Positions 15,358 to 23,540 of a DNA stretch of 31,500 bases are shown piece by piece (position 1 is the first letter of the stretch; each line of letters begins with the position of its first letter). The DNA lies in the NCBI GenBank assembly GCA_002499185.1, contig DAKN01000053.1:1-31500 (forward strand), in the 5' to 3' direction. The notes under the pieces were generated by a model. It was given only the letters and a program-made list of their open reading frames with translations, did no database searches and had not been told where the DNA came from. Both the position numbers and the translations under genes were made by a program. The stretch is from Candidatus Pacearchaeota archaeon UBA284 (GTDB lineage Archaea > Nanobdellota > Nanobdellia > Pacearchaeales > UBA284).

Positions 15358-15654
15358 ATGAATGATAAAGATTTGGTTAAATTTAAAGAGTATTTACTTA
15401 AAAAGGGATTTGTTGCATATGCCCCAACAATATATTCAAATAGATTGTTTAGTGTGTTTTTCTATAAAAATGGAAGTTGTTCTATGTCTTTTGAGCATAA
15501 GTCAATAAAGTCTGCTGTTTACTCTTCACAAATTGCATATGAAGACCTACCAAGTGAGCCAGAACAAATAATGCAAGTATTACTGCAATCGTTAGTTACT
15601 GAATCAGATAAGGTTCATTCCATATTACAAAACGAAATACGGGGGATTTTATGA
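15358..15654 (+). CDS. Hypothetical protein, 98 aa
   Basis: I do not recognise this protein. AAGGAG precedes its ATG, and its stop overlaps the next gene as ATGA, so it is coupled to the SWIM-like zinc protein. It looks like a compact alpha/beta fold: a helix (DLVKFKEYLLKKGF), two strands around LFSVFFYKNGSCSMSF, and a C-terminal helix (EQIMQVLLQSLVTES). It contains only one Cys, no membrane segment and no recognised catalytic motif. Confidence 0.78.
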   Translation: MNDKDLVKFKEYLLKKGFVAYAPTIYSNRLFSVFFYKNGSCSMSFEHKSIKSAVYSSQIAYEDLPSEPEQIMQVLLQSLVTESDKVHSILQNEIRGIL

Positions 15655-16343
15655 AACTTAATGAAAAACTTGTAAAGAAAATAAATAATCTTAAAACAGA
15701 GAATGATGTTTCTTTGTTTTTGGAAAGAATATCACCCGAAGAGTTCTTTGCTGTAATAAAATATTTCTATAAACCAAATGAAATGTTATATGAGATTACC
15801 TATAAGGATATAAAAAAAGATATAGGTAAGATGGTAAGTAGGACAGTGAAGACATTAGTAAATGGAACAAAGTATGAAGGGGTAACCAAAGATGGGATGA
15901 TAATGTTTACAACACTTTCTGCAAAGCATAGTGAAAATGGATTAACCTATGTTGAAAAGATAGTTCCAGTAGAACTGTCTGATGTATTGGCTATGGATGA
16001 TTTGTTAGATAAGGAAAAAGTTAATTTGGCTATAAGTGGGGATTTAAAGATGTCGTGCTCATGTCCTGCTTTTAAATTTTGGGGTTTTCAGTATATACTT
16101 ACTCAGTTAGATGCTGTTGAGGGTGAGGAAGAAACAAGAGCACCAAAACCTTACCCTAAAAATCCAGAAAAAAGAAGAAACACTAAACTTGAAGGTGTTG
16201 TATGTAAGCACTTGTATTTAGTTATTCAGGTATTGCCATTTCATATAAATAATATAGTTCGTGATTATAGGAATGCTGGGGTATTGCCACCTAAAAAACA
16301 AGTTGTAAAAAAAGAAAGCCCAACTGAAGAAAAAACAACATAG
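15651..16343 (+). CDS. SWIM-like zinc-binding protein
   Basis: A 230-aa protein with a probable zinc site of the SWIM type (C-x-C...C-x-H): MSCSCPAFKFWGFQYIL at about 133-149 and VVCKHLYLVIQVLPF at about 183-197. They are separated by a Pro- and Arg-rich linker (TRAPKPYPKNPEKRRN). I recall the same 'CSCPAFxFWGF...CKHL' combination in hypothetical proteins of other large phages, but no function is proven. SWIM domains commonly bind DNA or proteins. The N-terminal 130 residues are alpha/beta without a known motif. The C-terminus is Lys-rich and disordered. A short hairpin spans its stop codon, and a 110-base gap with palindromes follows. Confidence 0.75.
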   Translation: MKLNEKLVKKINNLKTENDVSLFLERISPEEFFAVIKYFYKPNEMLYEITYKDIKKDIGKMVSRTVKTLVNGTKYEGVTKDGMIMFTTLSAKHSENGLTYVEKIVPVELSDVLAMDDLLDKEKVNLAISGDLKMSCSCPAFKFWGFQYILTQLDAVEGEEETRAPKPYPKNPEKRRNTKLEGVVCKHLYLVIQVLPFHINNIVRDYRNAGVLPPKKQVVKKESPTEEKTT

Positions 16344-16453
16344 TTTACTATGTGTTTTACTTTGCAATTAGGTATGTTAAACATAGCCGACATAAAAACT
16401 AAACAATATATAAAGGCGATTGTTAAATAGTAATTAACAAAAAGGAGACAAAT
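16344..16453. other. 110-base intergenic region with AT palindromes
   Basis: This is the longest gene-free stretch of the window. Three palindromes are visible: ACATAGT-TT-ACTATGT (16338-16353, spanning the upstream TAG stop), TATGTT-A-AACATA (16373-16385) and TGTTAA-N7-TTAACA (16421-16439). I see no good -35/-10 pair. AAAAAGGAG before 16454 is the ribosome site for the next gene. Operator sites or transcript-end hairpins are possible. Confidence 0.5.
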
Positions 16454-16957
16454 ATGTCCAAAAATAAACTTGCTATGCTGAAAAGAAAAGAAAGAAGCAA
16501 TAACAAAAAAAGAGTTACAAGGTATGAGGATAGAAAATCTAAATTAAAAACAAGAGCATACAATAAATCATTAAGGTATGAAATAGCCCTTGCTGATATT
16601 GATTCAAGAATATTTTTATTTGAGAAAAATATTGAAGCATATAACCTTCAGAAAGAAGACTTGTTAAAAAATAGTGAAGACCCTAATGGTATGTATATAC
16701 AATCAAAGATACAAGGAATAGATGCTATGATTGCAAATAGCAATATATTTATTGATGAATTGAAAAAGCAGAGATTATTGGTTGAAGAAAACTACAAGCA
16801 TCAGCCTATAAGAAGTGATAAGTATGATGAATTTTATGCTCAGTTTATGAATAAGATAGCAACTAATGTTATGGGGATGAAAGAAACTGATGCTGATGAG
16901 TTAGTTGAGGCTAATGCTCCGTTAGAGATTAAAGAAGGGGATAAGGATAAGGAGTAG
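16454..16957 (+). CDS. Hypothetical basic, helical protein, 167 aa
   Basis: I do not recognise this protein. The first 40 residues are very basic (KLAMLKRKERSNNKKRVTRY and onward). A long helical, probably coiled-coil region follows (about 40-125, with YEIALADIDSRIFLFEKNIE and IDAMIANSNIFIDELKKQRL), and the tail is acidic (LEIKEGDKDKE). Basic head plus coiled coil suggests binding to nucleic acid or to a protein complex. A scaffold-like role is also possible, but no family is evident. AAAAGGAGA precedes the ATG. It follows the 110-base intergenic region, so it may start a transcription unit. Confidence 0.75.
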   Translation: MSKNKLAMLKRKERSNNKKRVTRYEDRKSKLKTRAYNKSLRYEIALADIDSRIFLFEKNIEAYNLQKEDLLKNSEDPNGMYIQSKIQGIDAMIANSNIFIDELKKQRLLVEENYKHQPIRSDKYDEFYAQFMNKIATNVMGMKETDADELVEANAPLEIKEGDKDKE

Positions 16958-16964
16958 TGTTAGT

Positions 16965-17546
16965 ATGTCATTGAAATATATATCTGATTTGCACTTTAAT
17001 CATTATAACATAATAGAATATGAAGGTAGAAATTATGGAAGTATTGCTGATATGAATGCTTGTATGATAAATGATTGGAATAATCATGTTGATACTGGGG
17101 ATGTTATTTATGTTGTAGGTGATATTGGATTGGGCAAGAGAAACGAATTAGAGCCACTGATTGTAGAATTAAAAGGAACCAAGAGGCTTGTTATTGGTAA
17201 CCATGATAGGAGTTCAAATATTAAGCATAAAACCTATGGAGATATACTTCAAATTATGAATTCTTATCAGGTTGTATTTGATGGGGGGTATTCTTTGTTT
17301 TTAATTCATGATGTAAATCATATATATAATTTGAATATTATCAACCCAAAGATTTTTGATTCCATAGATTATATAATTTGTGGTCATGTGCATTCGGAAT
17401 GGTTTATAAAAGATGTTGTAGTTAATAACAAAGAAATAATGGCAATAAATGTTTCAATAGAACATCTTACCTACCCAAGAAATATAAGTTATATAATAAA
17501 TCTTGCAAAAAAGAGAAAAGAACTCTTGACAACTACCACATTTTAA
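16965..17546 (+). CDS. Calcineurin-like metallophosphoesterase
   Basis: A 193-aa stand-alone metallophosphoesterase with the full set of metal-binding motifs: SDLHFNH (residues 7-13, D-x-H), VVGDIG (about 50-55), IGNHDR (about 76-81), IHDVNH (His near 112) and GHVHSE (about 144-149). It resembles the small phage and bacterial phosphoesterases that begin 'YFISDxHFxHxNII' and have a 'WN--V---D-VY-LGD' segment. These act on phosphodiesters or phosphomonoesters of nucleotides or nucleic acid, but the substrate is not known. All motif residues are canonical, in contrast to the two other metallophosphoesterase domains in this window. A promoter for the next gene lies inside its 3' end. Confidence 0.92.
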   Translation: MSLKYISDLHFNHYNIIEYEGRNYGSIADMNACMINDWNNHVDTGDVIYVVGDIGLGKRNELEPLIVELKGTKRLVIGNHDRSSNIKHKTYGDILQIMNSYQVVFDGGYSLFLIHDVNHIYNLNIINPKIFDSIDYIICGHVHSEWFIKDVVVNNKEIMAINVSIEHLTYPRNISYIINLAKKRKELLTTTTF

Positions 17547-17553
17547 TTATATT
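17526..17553 (+). promoter_or_regulatory. Sigma70-type promoter giving a probable leaderless mRNA
   Basis: TTGACA at 17526-17531, a 16-base spacer and TATATT at 17548-17553, within the end of the phosphoesterase gene. The ATG of the next gene starts at 17560, only six bases after the -10 box, with no Shine-Dalgarno site. The layout matches 3311-3347. Confidence 0.72.
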
Positions 17554-17559
17554 GTATTT

Positions 17560-17778
17560 ATGGAAACCAAAAAAGAATTGCAGTTAACTAAAAAAGAAAC
17601 AATGGATTTGTTTCATTATATTGAGCACATCGCCACAGAGCATGAGAGAATATTGGCAATGGATGCGTTGATTCTATGTATGATGAAACACCCCTATTCA
17701 AATAGCATAACAATACCAGAAACAAGAAAGGGGTTTAGTGTTATTTACAAGTATTACAAACAATTTTACAAGGTATAA
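17560..17778 (+). CDS. Hypothetical protein, 72 aa, probably leaderless
   Basis: I do not recognise this protein. It is short, helical and opens with METKKELQLTKKETMDLFHY. His, Cys and Met residues occur in the middle (YIEHIATEHERILAMDALIL), and the end is aromatic-rich (VIYKYYKQFYKV). The ATG sits at the expected transcription start of a TTGACA/TATATT promoter, and there is no ribosome binding site, so the mRNA should be leaderless. It could instead be a leader for the UDG-like gene, which starts three bases after its stop. Confidence 0.68.
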   Translation: METKKELQLTKKETMDLFHYIEHIATEHERILAMDALILCMMKHPYSNSITIPETRKGFSVIYKYYKQFYKV

Positions 17779-17780
17779 TA

Positions 17781-18704
17781 ATGGCAGAAAAACAACCTCA
17801 TAATGTATTTAAACAAGGGCTCTACCCATATTTAGAAAGTAAAGCAATTGGAATACGGGAAAGTATGTTAGATGTGGATGAGGCTTTTGATTCAAAATAT
17901 AAAGACTTGGTGCTATATGATGGAAAGTTCCCGTCACAATTATTTGTTGTCGGTAGGGATTTAGGCAAGGATGAAGTTGAGCAGGGAAAGCCATTTGTTG
18001 GTGACTCTGGTAAATTATTAAGGCAATCAATGAAACTTGCTGGACTTGATGAGAACGAAATGTTTATTACAAATGTAGTTCCATACAAACCATTCAATAA
18101 CGAAGTTTTCCCGCCAACCGTAAGAAGTTCCTTTGGGGCGTTGGTTGATGTAGAGATAAAAATAGGAAAACCAAGATTTGTTATCTCTGTTGGTAAGGAG
18201 AGCACAGAGTTTGTTTTAAAGAAAGAAGTTAAAAGTATTATTTCGTTATGTAAGAGTAGTTTTTCTGTAAAACAACAGGTAAAGACATTCGGCGGGGTTC
18301 ATTCATTTGATGTAATACCAATACCCCATCCCTCTTATTATTTAAGGCAGGGGGTATCTGCAAATTCATTTTTGAATAATGAAGAATATATGGAGTTGTG
18401 TGTTGAAAAATTTAAAAAGATAGCGGGGCTTCTTAATTCAGATTCAAATGTATCAATTGAGAACCAAAATGGTTTGTCTGCATTTGCCCCAATGCGGTTT
18501 TTGTATGATAAGGAGGGAAAACTTGAGGAAAAATATGTTCTTGTTCTTAATGTAGATGATAAGTATATTGGTGGGTTAGATATTTCTAAACTTCCTGAGC
18601 GATTTATAACCTCTATTCAGACAGTAGATAGTATGTTTCGTTCAATGGACGAAATAAAAGGTGCTTGGAGAGTTTATAAAAAAGATAAAATTAAAGCAAG
18701 GTAG
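17781..18704 (+). CDS. Uracil-DNA glycosylase superfamily protein (family 4/5-like, variant)
   Basis: A 307-aa protein whose residues 52-215 match the UDG superfamily: FVVGRDLGKDE at 55-64, the signature QGKPFVGDSGKLL (68-80), AGLDENEMFITNVVPYKP (about 86-103), a 'P-R-F-V-I-S-V-G-K' segment and the HPSYYLRQ motif (about 177-184). These enzymes remove uracil or damaged bases from DNA. Two departures are visible. The usual GEAPG or GLAPG catalytic loop is GRDLG, and the cysteines that hold the 4Fe-4S cluster of family 4/5 are absent. An altered substrate, or a non-catalytic role such as binding uracil DNA, is therefore possible. The C-terminal 90 residues are an extra domain that I cannot assign. 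Confidence 0.85.
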   Translation: MAEKQPHNVFKQGLYPYLESKAIGIRESMLDVDEAFDSKYKDLVLYDGKFPSQLFVVGRDLGKDEVEQGKPFVGDSGKLLRQSMKLAGLDENEMFITNVVPYKPFNNEVFPPTVRSSFGALVDVEIKIGKPRFVISVGKESTEFVLKKEVKSIISLCKSSFSVKQQVKTFGGVHSFDVIPIPHPSYYLRQGVSANSFLNNEEYMELCVEKFKKIAGLLNSDSNVSIENQNGLSAFAPMRFLYDKEGKLEEKYVLVLNVDDKYIGGLDISKLPERFITSIQTVDSMFRSMDEIKGAWRVYKKDKIKAR

Positions 18705-18710
18705 GTTATT

Positions 18711-19478
18711 ATGCTGAAAAAATTAAGTGGTTTATTTTCAAACTTTGTAATACAAGTTAATTGTTTTTTTGAACAATTTAGGTTGTTTATACAGGCAAGT
18801 AAAGTATTGTATAAGTATGTTATGTTTGGGGAACTTAATTCAAAAAATTATGAAATCAAGGAAGCATTGGATGATTTTTTAGTAAATGTAATGGTTGGAG
18901 TGGGTGGTAAGCATGAATACGCCTTTGGCTACAGGGAACTTGATACAGTAGATGGTGTTCCATATGAATTATATTTTAGAAGGTTGCGTCTGTTTCATAA
19001 ACAATTTTCAACTACGGAATACTATAAAATAGAGAGTATGCTGAAAACATTGAGAAAAAATGGTATAAAAAGTATGTCAGAAATTACTGACACAGAAACT
19101 TTAAAACTATTTCCTATTTTTAGTGATGCAATACTTTTGGCAGATTTGAAAAAATCAGAAAAAAAGTTTGGTATTGGTGGTGTTACTTTGAACGGAAAAT
19201 TTGATGAAGCATCTTCCCTTCTTGAAATAACAAAAAAATATAGGACAAAATGGAAAGAAGGATTTAAAAATCCATATCCAACAATTGATGTTTCAGAAAA
19301 TGAATCTGATAATAAAGAAGCAGGAGAATCAAATGGCGACAAGGAAGCAACAGAAGTTTCAAAAGATGGGAATGAGCCACCTACAATACTGCCATTTAAT
19401 TTTGAGAATGATAAAAACAAAAGTGGCAAACAAAAAAATGCCAATAAGACTGTAAAACCTAAATCAAAAACTAAATGA
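18711..19478 (+). CDS. Hypothetical protein with disordered Lys/Glu tail, 255 aa
   Basis: I do not recognise this protein. Residues 1-165 look folded and helical (LSGLFSNFVIQVNCFFEQF; KIESMLKTLRKNGIKSMSEI), with 'YELYFRRLRLFHKQFSTTEY' in the middle. Residues 190-255 are a low-complexity, charged and Asn/Ser-rich tail ending in 'KNANKTVKPKSKTK', probably disordered. The neighbours, a UDG-like protein upstream and another partly disordered protein downstream, suggest a late-replication or virion-associated context without proof. A weak AAGG lies before the ATG. Confidence 0.75.
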   Translation: MLKKLSGLFSNFVIQVNCFFEQFRLFIQASKVLYKYVMFGELNSKNYEIKEALDDFLVNVMVGVGGKHEYAFGYRELDTVDGVPYELYFRRLRLFHKQFSTTEYYKIESMLKTLRKNGIKSMSEITDTETLKLFPIFSDAILLADLKKSEKKFGIGGVTLNGKFDEASSLLEITKKYRTKWKEGFKNPYPTIDVSENESDNKEAGESNGDKEATEVSKDGNEPPTILPFNFENDKNKSGKQKNANKTVKPKSKTK

Positions 19479-19487
19479 GGTGCTTGA

Positions 19488-20579
19488 ATGACTATTAAAT
19501 TTACTTATCGTGGGAAAGAGTATTCCTCAAATGGAATTTCTGATATACCAGATGTTCTTGGGAAGACAACTCTTAAAGAAGATGCTTTTGTAAAGATTAT
19601 TGATACAATCCCACAGGAACAATTGCAATCTTTGAATATTTCAGAAGAACTTGTAAGTAGTAATATTAAAAAGCATATAATGAATAAGCAAACAACTATT
19701 TTACAACCACATCCTATGGAACAGCCTATTTTAAAACAAGAGGTTGCCCAAGATATTCCACCAAAGATTAAATTGGCACAGAAATCAAATACGCAAATTC
19801 CAGAGGCATTTATAAAACAAAGGGAGGAATGGAATAGAAAATTACAAGAATTAAAAGAGAAAAATGCAGAGCGTAGGATGTCTCTTGGTAGTAGCCCTTA
19901 TGACGAAGCACCAAAGACACTATCTCCCGAAGAATTTGAGATAAAAATGAGGCGAGGGTTTGCTATGCAATCTTCTCAAATACAGACACCACAACAATCA
20001 AACATACCACCACAAACAATAAAAGAGAATGTTGGCATTCAGGAAAAGCCTATACCTACTGATAAATCCATACGATTTACTCCTGGTGAGGATGATGGAA
20101 TTTTTTCTTCGAGAGAATCTGATGGCATAAATGTTGCAGATGATTCTGCTTTAAGACAGGACATTGAAGACATCGATAGAGAATTTGGAATAGCCCCAGA
20201 AAGCACAGAACATTCTTTGTTTGATTTGGGTGCGATGAAAGAGGCAGATTCGTTTCTATCAGAGGGGGGTGTAAAAAAACCGAGTGAATTAGATGATTTT
20301 GACTATGAAAATAATGTAGAAATTCCAGTAAAGGTTAATGAGGTATCAATAACTATGCCCAAGGAGGTGGTTAGTTGTTTGTTGCGTAGAGATTGGGGTA
20401 TTATATTTACAAATAGTTTTTTAGATAGTTATGGTGATACAATAATAGAAGTTATTTTGAAAAGTCCAGAATTGAGGGATTTATTTTTTGAATTCTTGGA
20501 CAAATCTTCAAATAAAGTATTGGTAGATTACTTGTCAGATAAAGTGGAAAAATTACTTAATAAATGGAGGAATTCATGA
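19488..20579 (+). CDS. Hypothetical protein, 363 aa, largely disordered
   Basis: I do not recognise this protein. Residues 1-65 may form a small alpha/beta head (TIKFTYRGKEYSSNGISDIP). Residues 65-260 are Gln-, Pro- and Ser-rich and contain a charged helix (REEWNRKLQELKEKNAERR). The region appears disordered with several short linear segments (PQTIKEN, EKPIPTDKS). Residues 270-363 look folded (EIPVKVNEVSITMPKEVVSC; DKSSNKVLVDYLSDKVEKLL). Architecture of two small folded ends and a long flexible middle suggests an adaptor or scaffold. Its stop overlaps the next ATG (ATGA), so it is coupled to the HTH-metallophosphoesterase. Confidence 0.75.
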   Translation: MTIKFTYRGKEYSSNGISDIPDVLGKTTLKEDAFVKIIDTIPQEQLQSLNISEELVSSNIKKHIMNKQTTILQPHPMEQPILKQEVAQDIPPKIKLAQKSNTQIPEAFIKQREEWNRKLQELKEKNAERRMSLGSSPYDEAPKTLSPEEFEIKMRRGFAMQSSQIQTPQQSNIPPQTIKENVGIQEKPIPTDKSIRFTPGEDDGIFSSRESDGINVADDSALRQDIEDIDREFGIAPESTEHSLFDLGAMKEADSFLSEGGVKKPSELDDFDYENNVEIPVKVNEVSITMPKEVVSCLLRRDWGIIFTNSFLDSYGDTIIEVILKSPELRDLFFEFLDKSSNKVLVDYLSDKVEKLLNKWRNS

Positions 20580-21910
20580 AATCTAAAAAGAAGTTGGTGG
20601 CGGTAAAGAAAGTTGTTGCTCCAAAAGAAAATATACCTGCCTGCAATGGAGCACAAGCATACCTTATGAAAGTAGAAAGAAATAAATTAATAATCCAGGA
20701 GTATCTTGAAAACATTAAAACTGTTCCTGAAATTGCAAAACAATTTGGATTATCAGAAAGACATATTAGAGATATAGTAACCTCTAATTTGCCAAGAGAA
20801 AGTTTAAGGTCTAATAATTTAGTAAGCACAAGAATTGACATATCAAGCCTTAATGTCCCAAAATCAATGCAACAAAACAACCTTGGCATAAAGGGAGAAG
20901 CAATAGAGGATATGTCAAATAAGATTCTTGCTTATTTGAAAAAGAAAAAGAATAAAAATGTAACATATGAAGAACTGTCAAATTATTGCGATAGAGGGGT
21001 AAACCAAATTAAAGTATATTGTGATGACCTTGCAAATAAAGGATATAATATTGTAATAGAAAACAATAATGTTGTATCAATTCCAGATAATGTTGCTATG
21101 GGTGGGAAAGATAAGGTTATTGATTTAAAAACATTAAAATCAAAACAATACAAGGTTGGTGCAATAGCAGATACGCACCTTTGCTCTTCATATTCACGGG
21201 AAGATATATTACAAACAGCATACAATGATTTTGAAAAAAATGGCATATCTGATGTTTATCATGTTGGAAATATGATAGATGGGGAATCAAAATTTAACAA
21301 AACTGATTTGTTAGTTCCTTCTGGTGTTGAAAGACAGATGGAATATTTGGTAAACTCATATCCACAAAGGAAAGGCATTAAAACACATTTTATTACTGGT
21401 GAGTGCCATGAGGGGTGGTACAATACAAGAGAGGGTATGAATATAGGGAGAATAATGCAGGATAGATTTGAAGATGCAGGCAGAAGTGATATGGAGTTTC
21501 TTGGACATATGGAGTCGGACATTGTTTTCAAATCAAATAAAGGCGAAAGTAGAATGAGATTGTCGCATCCAGGAGATGGGACAGCATATGCTCTTTCATA
21601 CGCCCCACAAAAAATAGTTGAGTCAATGCAGGGTGGGGCAAAACCTCAAATCCTCCTTCTTGGGCATTACCATAAACAAGGTTATTTTCTTATAAGAAAT
21701 GTAAATGTTATTCTTGTTCCATCTACTCTTACACAAACACCATGGATGCGTAAAAAACACATATCTTCTGAAATAGGATATGTAATGTTAACAATAACTC
21801 TTGATGAGTTTGGTGGCGTGTCGAGTATATTGCCAGAATTTACTTTGTTTTATGATGAGGATTATTATGATAAAAAATGGGAACATAAATTATTTAAGGG
21901 AATAAATTAA
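20576..21910 (+). CDS. HTH plus metallophosphoesterase protein with variant motifs
   Basis: A 444-aa protein. Residues 36-62 form a helix-turn-helix (IQEYLENIKTVPEIAKQFGL then SERHIRDIV), and a second winged-helix-like region lies at about 115-170. The C-terminal 250 residues are a metallophosphoesterase: ADTHLCSS (about 197-204), VGNMIDG (about 228-234, normally GDxxDG), GECHEGW (about 274-280, normally GNHD or GNHE), SHPGDG (about 331) and GHYHKQGYF (about 362). Two motif residues are changed, which may alter metal binding or leave a DNA-binding protein. I recall phage relatives with the CHEGWY signature, so the change is probably family-wide. GGAGG six bases before ATG 20576 sets the start rather than ATG 20564. 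Confidence 0.85.
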   Translation: MKSKKKLVAVKKVVAPKENIPACNGAQAYLMKVERNKLIIQEYLENIKTVPEIAKQFGLSERHIRDIVTSNLPRESLRSNNLVSTRIDISSLNVPKSMQQNNLGIKGEAIEDMSNKILAYLKKKKNKNVTYEELSNYCDRGVNQIKVYCDDLANKGYNIVIENNNVVSIPDNVAMGGKDKVIDLKTLKSKQYKVGAIADTHLCSSYSREDILQTAYNDFEKNGISDVYHVGNMIDGESKFNKTDLLVPSGVERQMEYLVNSYPQRKGIKTHFITGECHEGWYNTREGMNIGRIMQDRFEDAGRSDMEFLGHMESDIVFKSNKGESRMRLSHPGDGTAYALSYAPQKIVESMQGGAKPQILLLGHYHKQGYFLIRNVNVILVPSTLTQTPWMRKKHISSEIGYVMLTITLDEFGGVSSILPEFTLFYDEDYYDKKWEHKLFKGIN

Positions 21911-21926
21911 CTATAGGAGTAAAGAA

Positions 21927-23036
21927 ATGCATACAACATTTAATCGTAACTTACTTGTAAGTGCTTTATCAAAGATAAATAAGGTTATTAAGGGAAATGA
22001 AATAAACCCAATGTTTAATGGGGTATTAGTAGAGACTATGGAAGACGGTAATACACAGTTGTCGATGTCTGATGGGGACAACTTTTGTAGAGCAACTATA
22101 CCCTGTATGACAAAAACACAGGGTAGCGTAGTTGTTAATTCAAAATTATTTTTCAATCTTTGTAAAGCAATAGAGTCAGATGAGATTATATTTGAAATAT
22201 CTGAAAAGACTCATAATGTTTCTATTAAAGGTGGAAAAGGAAAATACAAATTATCCATTATTGGAAGTAAAGATGCATTCCTTGGTGAGCCAAAGTTTGA
22301 TGGAACTAAAACAATACATATATTACCAAAAGAATTTTCAGAAAGTATTTCAAAGGTAATTTTTGCAGTATCAAATCAGGCACATCAGTATTCAATAACA
22401 GGGGTGCTGTTTGATTTTGATGAAGATAAACTAAATCTTGTTGGAACTGATGCACATAGACTTGGGGTAGCAACAATAAAAATCAATAACATTCTTGGAA
22501 AATATTCTATGGTTGTGCCTGCAAAATTACTTTCCAACATTCCTGCTTTACTGGAAGATATAGAAGTTTCTTCTATAACCACATCAGATTCATTTGTAAA
22601 ATTTGTTTTAGGTAACATAGAAATATACGGAAAGTTGCTTGAAAACAAATTCCCAGAATATAGAAGAGTAATACCTCAAACAACTTGTTCTTTTCAGGTT
22701 CCAAAAGTGGAGTTAATTAAATCAGTAGAAAGAGCAATGTTGTTTTTGTCACAGGTTGTAAGGTCTATACATATTGTTGGGAACAATAATGCTCTTGAAG
22801 TGTCCTGCTCAAATGGACAAGTTGGAGAATCAAATGACTCTATATCAATAAAAGATGGTATTGAAATACCTATTGATGCACATATAACCTCAGATTTATT
22901 GGTAGAGATATTGAAACATATTGATGGAGATTCTGTAATTATAAGGTATAATGAAAATGAAGCAAAATCAATTATTATAAACGATTCAAAGAACACTTCA
23001 TATATGTATCTTATGACTTTGATTTCAAGGAGATAA
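21927..23036 (+). CDS. dnaN: DNA polymerase III beta-type sliding clamp
   Basis: A 369-aa protein of normal DnaN length with the three-domain clamp layout. The N-terminus has LLVSALSKINKVIKGNEINP, followed by the 'GVLVET' strand. In the middle are 'FSESISKVIFAVSNQAHQYS' and 'LNLVGTDAHRLGVATI' (the conserved T-D-x-H-R-L segment). 'FPEYRRVIP' is the typical FP-Y-xx-xIP of domain 2/3. The C-terminus 'YLMTLISRR' corresponds to the conserved YLxMPx-R end that borders the protein-binding pocket. It encircles DNA and should tether the phage polymerase. Phages that carry their own bacterial-type clamp usually pair it with a matching polymerase. AGGAG precedes the ATG. Confidence 0.94.
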   Translation: MHTTFNRNLLVSALSKINKVIKGNEINPMFNGVLVETMEDGNTQLSMSDGDNFCRATIPCMTKTQGSVVVNSKLFFNLCKAIESDEIIFEISEKTHNVSIKGGKGKYKLSIIGSKDAFLGEPKFDGTKTIHILPKEFSESISKVIFAVSNQAHQYSITGVLFDFDEDKLNLVGTDAHRLGVATIKINNILGKYSMVVPAKLLSNIPALLEDIEVSSITTSDSFVKFVLGNIEIYGKLLENKFPEYRRVIPQTTCSFQVPKVELIKSVERAMLFLSQVVRSIHIVGNNNALEVSCSNGQVGESNDSISIKDGIEIPIDAHITSDLLVEILKHIDGDSVIIRYNENEAKSIIINDSKNTSYMYLMTLISRR

Positions 23037-23038
23037 AA

Positions 23039-23530
23039 ATGCGGTTTGTGTTTGATTTGGATAGTGTTATACGAAATTTACACGAAAGAGTTATTGGATT
23101 TGTTCCTCCCATTTGGGATTATACTTCTTCGGATGGGAAGAATATGTGGCAGTTAATTGAGGATAACATAGAATCTCTTGTAAATAGTGAGCCAACTTCT
23201 TATTATGAAACAATACACAGGTATTCAAAAATATTCCCAATAACTATTTGGACAGCACAACCGATTACTTGGAGAGATTCTACGGAAAAATGGATAAAAA
23301 ATCATTTTAGTTCCGAAGAAATAAAAGATATTCAATGGCTTATGCCAGAAGAAAAATACTCCACAATAAACAAAATGTCAGATTGTATTCTCGTTGAGGA
23401 TTATCCAAACTTCCCAGAGTATAATAAAATTGCTTTGGTTGTGTTCCCTTATAATTGGCATATAAATAGTTGTTATGCTCATATAAGAAATCCAAAAGAT
23501 ATGGAAGCATTGTTATTTAATAACATATAA
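23039..23530 (+). CDS. HAD-family 5'-(deoxy)nucleotidase-like phosphatase
   Basis: A 163-aa HAD-superfamily hydrolase. Motif I is FVFDLDSVIRNL (Asp6 nucleophile, Asp8 acid/base). Motif II is the strand-end Thr/Ser in PITIWTAQP (about 80). The acidic motif IV is LVEDYPNF (about 120), with ED where DD is common. The 'DLD-V...' plus 'W-x-A' layout resembles phage 5'(3')-deoxyribonucleotidases (NT5C type), which dephosphorylate dNMPs. It starts two bases after the clamp stop with GGAGA before it. The dNMP kinase gene follows directly, so both enzymes probably shape the deoxynucleotide pool. Confidence 0.78.
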   Translation: MRFVFDLDSVIRNLHERVIGFVPPIWDYTSSDGKNMWQLIEDNIESLVNSEPTSYYETIHRYSKIFPITIWTAQPITWRDSTEKWIKNHFSSEEIKDIQWLMPEEKYSTINKMSDCILVEDYPNFPEYNKIALVVFPYNWHINSCYAHIRNPKDMEALLFNNI

Positions 23531-23540
23531 TGGAGCAAAT

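Noticed and set aside
16344..16453. A tRNA or small RNA gene in the largest gap
   Set aside because: No cloverleaf, GTTC-type T-loop or CCA-like end can be found; only short AT palindromes are visible.
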